Shown in pieces: positions 60,139-64,000 of a stretch of 64,000 bases of DNA; the stretch's first letter is position 1, and each line of letters starts with the position of its first letter. The notes beneath the pieces are model-generated. The model saw only the letters and a list, made by a program, of their open reading frames with translations, searched no databases and was not told where the DNA came from. Position numbers and translations under genes: made by a program. The DNA comes from Ailanthus altissimus (lineage: Eukaryota > Streptophyta > Magnoliopsida > Sapindales > Simaroubaceae). Location: positions 4,667,501-4,731,500 of the forward strand of contig OX327693.1 in assembly GCA_946807835.1 (NCBI GenBank), given 5' to 3'.

Positions 60139-63100
60139 CTGAGATGTTGCAATAGAATTGATAAATAATGAAGCCATATGCATGGAAATAAGCATCGCAA
60201 AGAAGGAGCACAACATTATTTTCAAACAAACCTTAACCTAACAAAGGCTACCAAACTCACGCCGACTGTTTTTATCATTTATTGTCATCCAATTATTACT
60301 TTTTTTTGGTTTAATTTTAATGTCAAATATATGCTTTGAGTTAATATATTTTAAATTATGAGTTTACAAAGTTAACATTATTATTTGAAAAATAGATTTA
60401 TAATAAACTGATAAATAATGGATCTTTTTAATTCTTCTTCTAACAATTCTATTTATTCAAGTTTTAATGCTATGTGTAAAGTAATATGAAGTATATGGAT
60501 AGGATCTCCTACAAAAGCTTTTTGTCTAAGTTTCCAATATTTTATGCTTTGCTTTAATGCAAAATCTTATGCTTTAGGCTAGTAATATGCAATATAAAAC
60601 GAGGAACAATAATTATGGACTAGATGAAGTAAACATTGTCCCGTTTAATAATTCCCATAGCCATCCCCATTGGGCATAGAGGAGGGTATAGGGGTTATGA
60701 TGAAATTCAGGCACGGGTATGCAGAAGGCTCAACCCACCCATATCCACCATCTTGTCATCCCTACTAATATCTAGAAAAATGATTTTTAACTTTTAATTT
60801 TTAATTTTCACGTGTCTTCGATGTTATGTAGTAGTATATCTATTTACATGGAGCAACCATGCATGAATAGAGGTGAAAGCATTGAGTTAGAATACATAAA
60901 GCTATTCCAGATGAAGCTACCACATTTCATATCTATTTCTTTATTTATGGATATAAAAGAAAGTAATAACGGTAAAAGAACAAATTGTTTTTTACCACGA
61001 ATTTCTTTTTCATTTAACAAAAGACCTGTGTTTGGACAATGATGAATCATACCAGGATTTTTTGGTTGCCAAAGAGAGTGGGGGATAAGTTGTCGCTGCT
61101 AGTAGCTTCAGCAAGAGAGAATGAGGAAGGGTCTATTTGTGCCAGCAGGGATGGAGACTGCAATGAGAGAGACTGAGAAGAGATCAACATGAATTGAATC
61201 TATGGTTACGAAGTTAAATGATATAAAATATTTTTACTTTTAGAAAGAAATTAACAAAATCGAATAGAACAAACTGATGTTCACACAAAAAAAGGAGATA
61301 TATACAAAGAATAATACTACACTTCCCAAATGGTAATTCCAAATTTTTCCATGCCAAATAATGTGTCAAACAAATGTGTGGTGAAATAGTGTAATGGGTG
61401 ATTTTAAAATTTACACTATTTCATCATCCAATGATTGCTTGACACCTGAATTTGGAATACAAAATTTGAGATATCATTTGTGAAGTGGAGCATTACTCAT
61501 TTATAAACACTGATAAATCATACCTGGGTTTTACGGCTGCCAAAGAGATTGGGGGCTAGTTCATCTGTGGTAGTAGCTTCAGCCTGAGAGAATGAAGGAA
61601 AGTCTACTGACGGCAATGGAGATGGGGACTGCAGAAAAAGTAATTGACAAGAGATCACTATGATTTAGGAGATATGGTTAAGAAGTGAAAGATATCATAT
61701 GTTTTAATATTTTGAAGGAAATTAACAAAGATGAGGATGGCAATTGCAACAAGAGAGACTGAGAAAAGATCAATAAGATTGAGTAGTTAAGATTAAGAAG
61801 TAAAAGATATTTGATATAGTTCTATGTTTTGAAAGAAAAGCACTAAGGTGACTTAAGACAAACTGTTGTTTACACCCCAAGAAAATAGAAAAGACTTTCA
61901 CATAGATGATGATGAATCATACCCAGTTTCCATGGCTCCCAAAGAGCTTGGAAGAGAGTTTGTTGGCGGCATTAGCTTCAGCAAATGATAATGAGGGATA
62001 ATCTATTGACCCCCGAGGGGATGGCAACTGCAACAAGGGAGGCTGAGAAGAGGACAATATGATTTCTTTTTTTTTAATAAGATAAACTAGATATATATAT
62101 TAATGATGTGAAACACCAAAATGAACCAAAGTCTCCTAAACCATCCAAAAAATTAGTTAAAGAGGTATCAACTTTGTTCTATGTCTTCCACAAAAACAGC
62201 CTCAAAAGCCTACTGCAAAACCAATTTAAAGATGAGCAACTATCTCAGAACCTCTTCCGAACTCAAACTACAGTAAAAAAATAAGTATTTTGAAAATCCT
62301 TGGCAACAGAAACCTAAAGAGATACATTTCTGATATCTGATGTGTTTAAATGTTTGCGCTTTGTTTTTTCCAATAGATTTTGAGCTGGTTGATAAAATGG
62401 GCTGGATAAAAGTTGATTGTGTGTTTTGGGCCAGTTCAGTTCAGTTATAACCAGATTTCTCTAGCAAAATAGACCAACTATTCCAGATGGTTTGATTTTT
62501 TATATTATAAATCCAAGCTAATCCACCGACTTACCAAATCAAATCAAATTTAAATTGGTTTGGTCTGTTTGCATTAGATTTCTGACATACTTCGGAAGTA
62601 GAGGTACTAGTCTCAACAATACTAGTAAATTCATTTATTATCTTGCAGTTAAATTGTTAAAGAATCCCCTTCAAAGGATGAGCAATATTTGAGAGATCAA
62701 CATTGCAATCTCAAGCTATTTTACCTCATAGAAAGAAGGAAGATAAAAGGATGAGGTCATGAGGGACATAGAATAGTCTTAAGATCTAGCAAGAGGTGCT
62801 TCGTAAATTTTGTCATTAGATCTACATTACCAAGTGCAAAAAATGAATTAACATCTGCAAAAAAGTAATTTGTACCTTATTCATATGTAACTGCTGCATG
62901 GTTGTATTAAGGTCACCCTCCCAGCACCCTTTATCTAGTCCCCAATTTTGTCGTACCTCTTGTAACCTTGGGGTGCTTAAGTCTCCGTAAGAGAAAATCT
63001 TCATCTTGGGACAGTCTATCACAAATAAATCTTCCAAAGATGGGAATTTGAAGGTGCGATTGCCAGAGCAGAAGCATGTGAGACTTTCTAAACATTCAAG

Positions 63101-63682
63101 TGATAACCACTTCAATTTGCTGAGAACAATCTCATCTTCTGCTACATCTTCCTCATTTGATATTATTTCTGTCATCAATTTACATCCATCTACCCTCAGT
63201 TTCATGAGATGCACCAAACTTTTGGCTGTGGATGGGGTTACTAAGTTTTTCAATCCTTTGCAATACCATACTTCTAAAGTTGTTAGGTTCTCAAAAGATG
63301 CTGAGGGTGGCACTAGACTTCTCAAATTGTCACACCACCACACTTCTAATATTTCAAGATTTTGAACAATTGAGTCTAGTTTGGAATCTTGTTTCCAAAT
63401 CTGCACCAAATCAGAAAGTTCCCACAGCTTTAAACATTTTATCTGTGCAATTGTCCCAGAATGTTTCTCAACCTCTCCATATGAGAATAACTCCTTGTAT
63501 GAGCTCCCTCTTAGTTCAAGCTTTTCTAGATTGGGATATCCATGGAGCAAACCAATTGCAAAGTTTTCTGATTTATCGTTCATGACATGAAGAATTTTGA
63601 GGTCTCGAAAAAGTCCAAACTGGCTCTGGCACATCGTTCTGAAGTCCTTTCCGTTCAATTTCAATTCCTTCAAGTTGGGGAC
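59641..63682 (-). CDS. NLR-NAC gene, right arm, 3' part (LRR, three linkers, NAC)
   Basis: Predicted spliced exons on the minus strand: LRR 63682-62876, linkers 62027-61923, 61628-61524 and 61157-61053, and NAC 60138-59641. All joins are phase 0 with AG acceptors and GTA donors. The visible open product is 269 + 35 + 35 + 35 + 165 residues, with no stop or frameshift. The NB-ARC end lies beyond 64000. The same exon order occurs in the left-arm relic (10688-13850), and the first intron is homologous, which favours one transcript. By analogy with NLRs carrying integrated domains, the NAC part could act as a bait for effectors or as a DNA-binding output, but neither is shown. It could instead be two adjacent genes (an NLR and a small NAC gene). 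It converges with the left arm. Confidence 0.62.
60139..61052 (-). other. Intron between linker exon 3 and NAC exon
   Basis: About 914 nt, against 437 nt at the same position in the left arm. No gene or repeat was recognised. ORFs at 60812-61050 on both strands look incidental. Confidence 0.5.
61053..61157 (-). CDS. 105-nt linker exon 3 (right arm)
   Basis: Exactly 105 nt between TTGCAG and GTATGA, phase 0. The unit starts SPSLLAQIDPSSFSLAEA and ends in TLFGNQKIL. The next exon downstream is the NAC exon. Confidence 0.74.
61309..61498. mobile_element. MITE in the intron between linker exons 2 and 3
   Basis: 190 bp, with ends GAATAATACTACACTTC and GAAGTGGAGCATTACTC forming imperfect inverted repeats that extend through CAAATGRTAWYTC. 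The centre (GTGATTTTAAAATTTACACTATTTCA, CCAATGATTGCTTGACA) matches the MITE at 6939-7108. No coding capacity. Confidence 0.8.
61524..61628 (-). CDS. 105-nt linker exon 2 (right arm)
   Basis: Exactly 105 nt between CTGCAG and GTATGA, phase 0. The unit starts SPSPLPSVDFPSFS and ends in NLFGSRKTQ, with the QAEATTTDELAP core. Closest by eye to linker exons 1 and 3. Confidence 0.74.
61923..62027 (-). CDS. 105-nt linker exon 1 (right arm)
   Basis: Exactly 105 nt between TTGCAG and GTATGA, phase 0. Encodes a 35-residue unit starting LPSPRGSIDYPS and ending in KLFGSHGNW, with the shared SFAEAN core. No known domain; low-complexity Ser/Pro/Ala spacer. Confidence 0.72.
62028..62875 (-). other. Intron between right LRR exon and linker exon 1
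   Basis: 848 nt, homologous to the left-arm intron 11482-12306 along much of its length (see there). No other element is seen. Confidence 0.65.
62876..63682 (-). CDS. C-terminal LRR exon of right NLR
   Basis: 807 nt, 269 codons, open. Starts after TTTCCAG with VPNLKELKLNGKDF and ends LHMNK at AAG|GTACAA. Irregular LRRs with cysteine positions (LEILEVWWCDNL, LTTLEVWYCKGL, LMKLRVDGCKLM, LFVIDCPKMKIFS) are typical of the C-terminal LRR region of RPS2-like CNLs, which mediates recognition and autoinhibition. The ATG-initiated reading from 63733 runs through the intron and is not a real start; the 5' exons are outside the window. Confidence 0.85.
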
Positions 63683-64000
63683 CTGGAAACCAGCGGGACA
63701 AAAGTGAATTGGAGTTCCCACAAACAATTTCACAGAATATGCAGTAATTTTAGAATATCCTTAACAGAAAAAGGAAGAAAATGTTGATCTGACGTCATGA
63801 CTAACATGACAAAATGTTTTGACATTAAAACCAGCTTGAACTAGAAAGAAAAGAATAAAAAAAATACAAAAAATCCAAGAGCAGTATATCAGAAGATTTT
63901 CCCTACTTATCCATTCTTCTATTGTCCTAAAATTTGGACCAAAGAACAAGATTAATGTGTTTGCCTTCTTTTCACTTCCTCATAAAATAGTAATTCAATT
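63683..64000 (-). other. Intron upstream of the right LRR exon
   Basis: It occupies the position of the left-arm intron 9860-10687 and is cut by the window edge. No coding similarity was recognised in it. Confidence 0.6.

Noticed and set aside
60139..60225. Hydrophobic N-terminus (from ATG at 60225) as a signal peptide or membrane anchor of the NAC protein
   Set aside because: The segment ends in a good TCTCAG acceptor in phase 0, and the left-arm copy does not keep the hydrophobic reading, so it is more likely intron sequence.
63006..63787. Plus-strand ORFs opposite the right LRR exon
   Set aside because: They are antisense shadows of the intact minus-strand LRR coding exon.
1..64000. tRNA, rRNA (including 5S in Cassandra-type TRIMs), telomeric or CRISPR-like repeats
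   Set aside because: Looked for their hallmark words by eye and found none. A tRNAscan-SE and Rfam search would settle it.

Overview
The window is eudicot plant nuclear DNA: AT-rich, with intron-containing genes, plant-type NLR immune-receptor and NAC-domain sequences, Ty1/copia and Ty3/gypsy (chromovirus) retrotransposons, an L1-type LINE, MITEs and many LTR fragments. The LRR sequence style resembles NLRs I associate with Sapindales such as citrus, but this is an impression and the species cannot be fixed from the sequence. No rRNA, tRNA or CRISPR array was recognised.

Layout. 1-3.6 kb: AT-rich repeats. 4.1-13.9 kb (+): a decayed CNL-type receptor of the At4g27190/RPS2 style (NB-ARC, then LRR), followed by two 105-nt serine-rich exons and a NAC domain. 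16.2-17.1 kb: a lone LTR. 18.7-19.9 kb (+): an intact single-exon CC-NB protein with no LRR. 22.2-36.0 kb (-): a decayed, 5'-truncated DOT2/SART-1 splicing-factor gene. A copia element (22.9-27.6 kb) sits in one of its introns and a gypsy element (28.0-33.7 kb) splits one of its exons. 38.5-44.5 kb: a TRIM-like element, an LTR fragment and a 5'-truncated LINE. 44.7-45.8 kb (-): a broken paralogue of the CC-NB gene that has lost its P-loop. 45.9-59.6 kb: LTR fragments and AT-rich DNA. 59.6-63.7 kb (-): LRR exon, three 105-nt linker exons and an intact NAC exon. This is the 3' part of a second NLR-NAC gene that runs off the right edge.

Main reading. The two ends form an inverted, convergent segmental duplication: NLR-NAC then CC-NB on the left (+), CC-NB then NLR-NAC on the right (-), with the DOT2 relic and three large retroelements between. 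In both arms an LRR exon is followed by exactly 105-nt, phase-0 exons encoding a degenerate 35-residue Ser/Pro-rich repeat, and then by a phase-0 NAC exon. The intron after the LRR exon is also similar between arms. The simplest model is an NLR with a C-terminal integrated NAC domain joined through a tandemly duplicated linker exon. The left copy is broken by frameshifts, stops and a 39-bp snap-back palindrome. The right copy is open throughout the visible part. On each arm a short CC-NB protein gene lies downstream of the NLR-NAC gene; only the left one is intact.

All splice joins are read by eye from GT/AG sites, reading frame and paralogue comparison. No transcript evidence was available.
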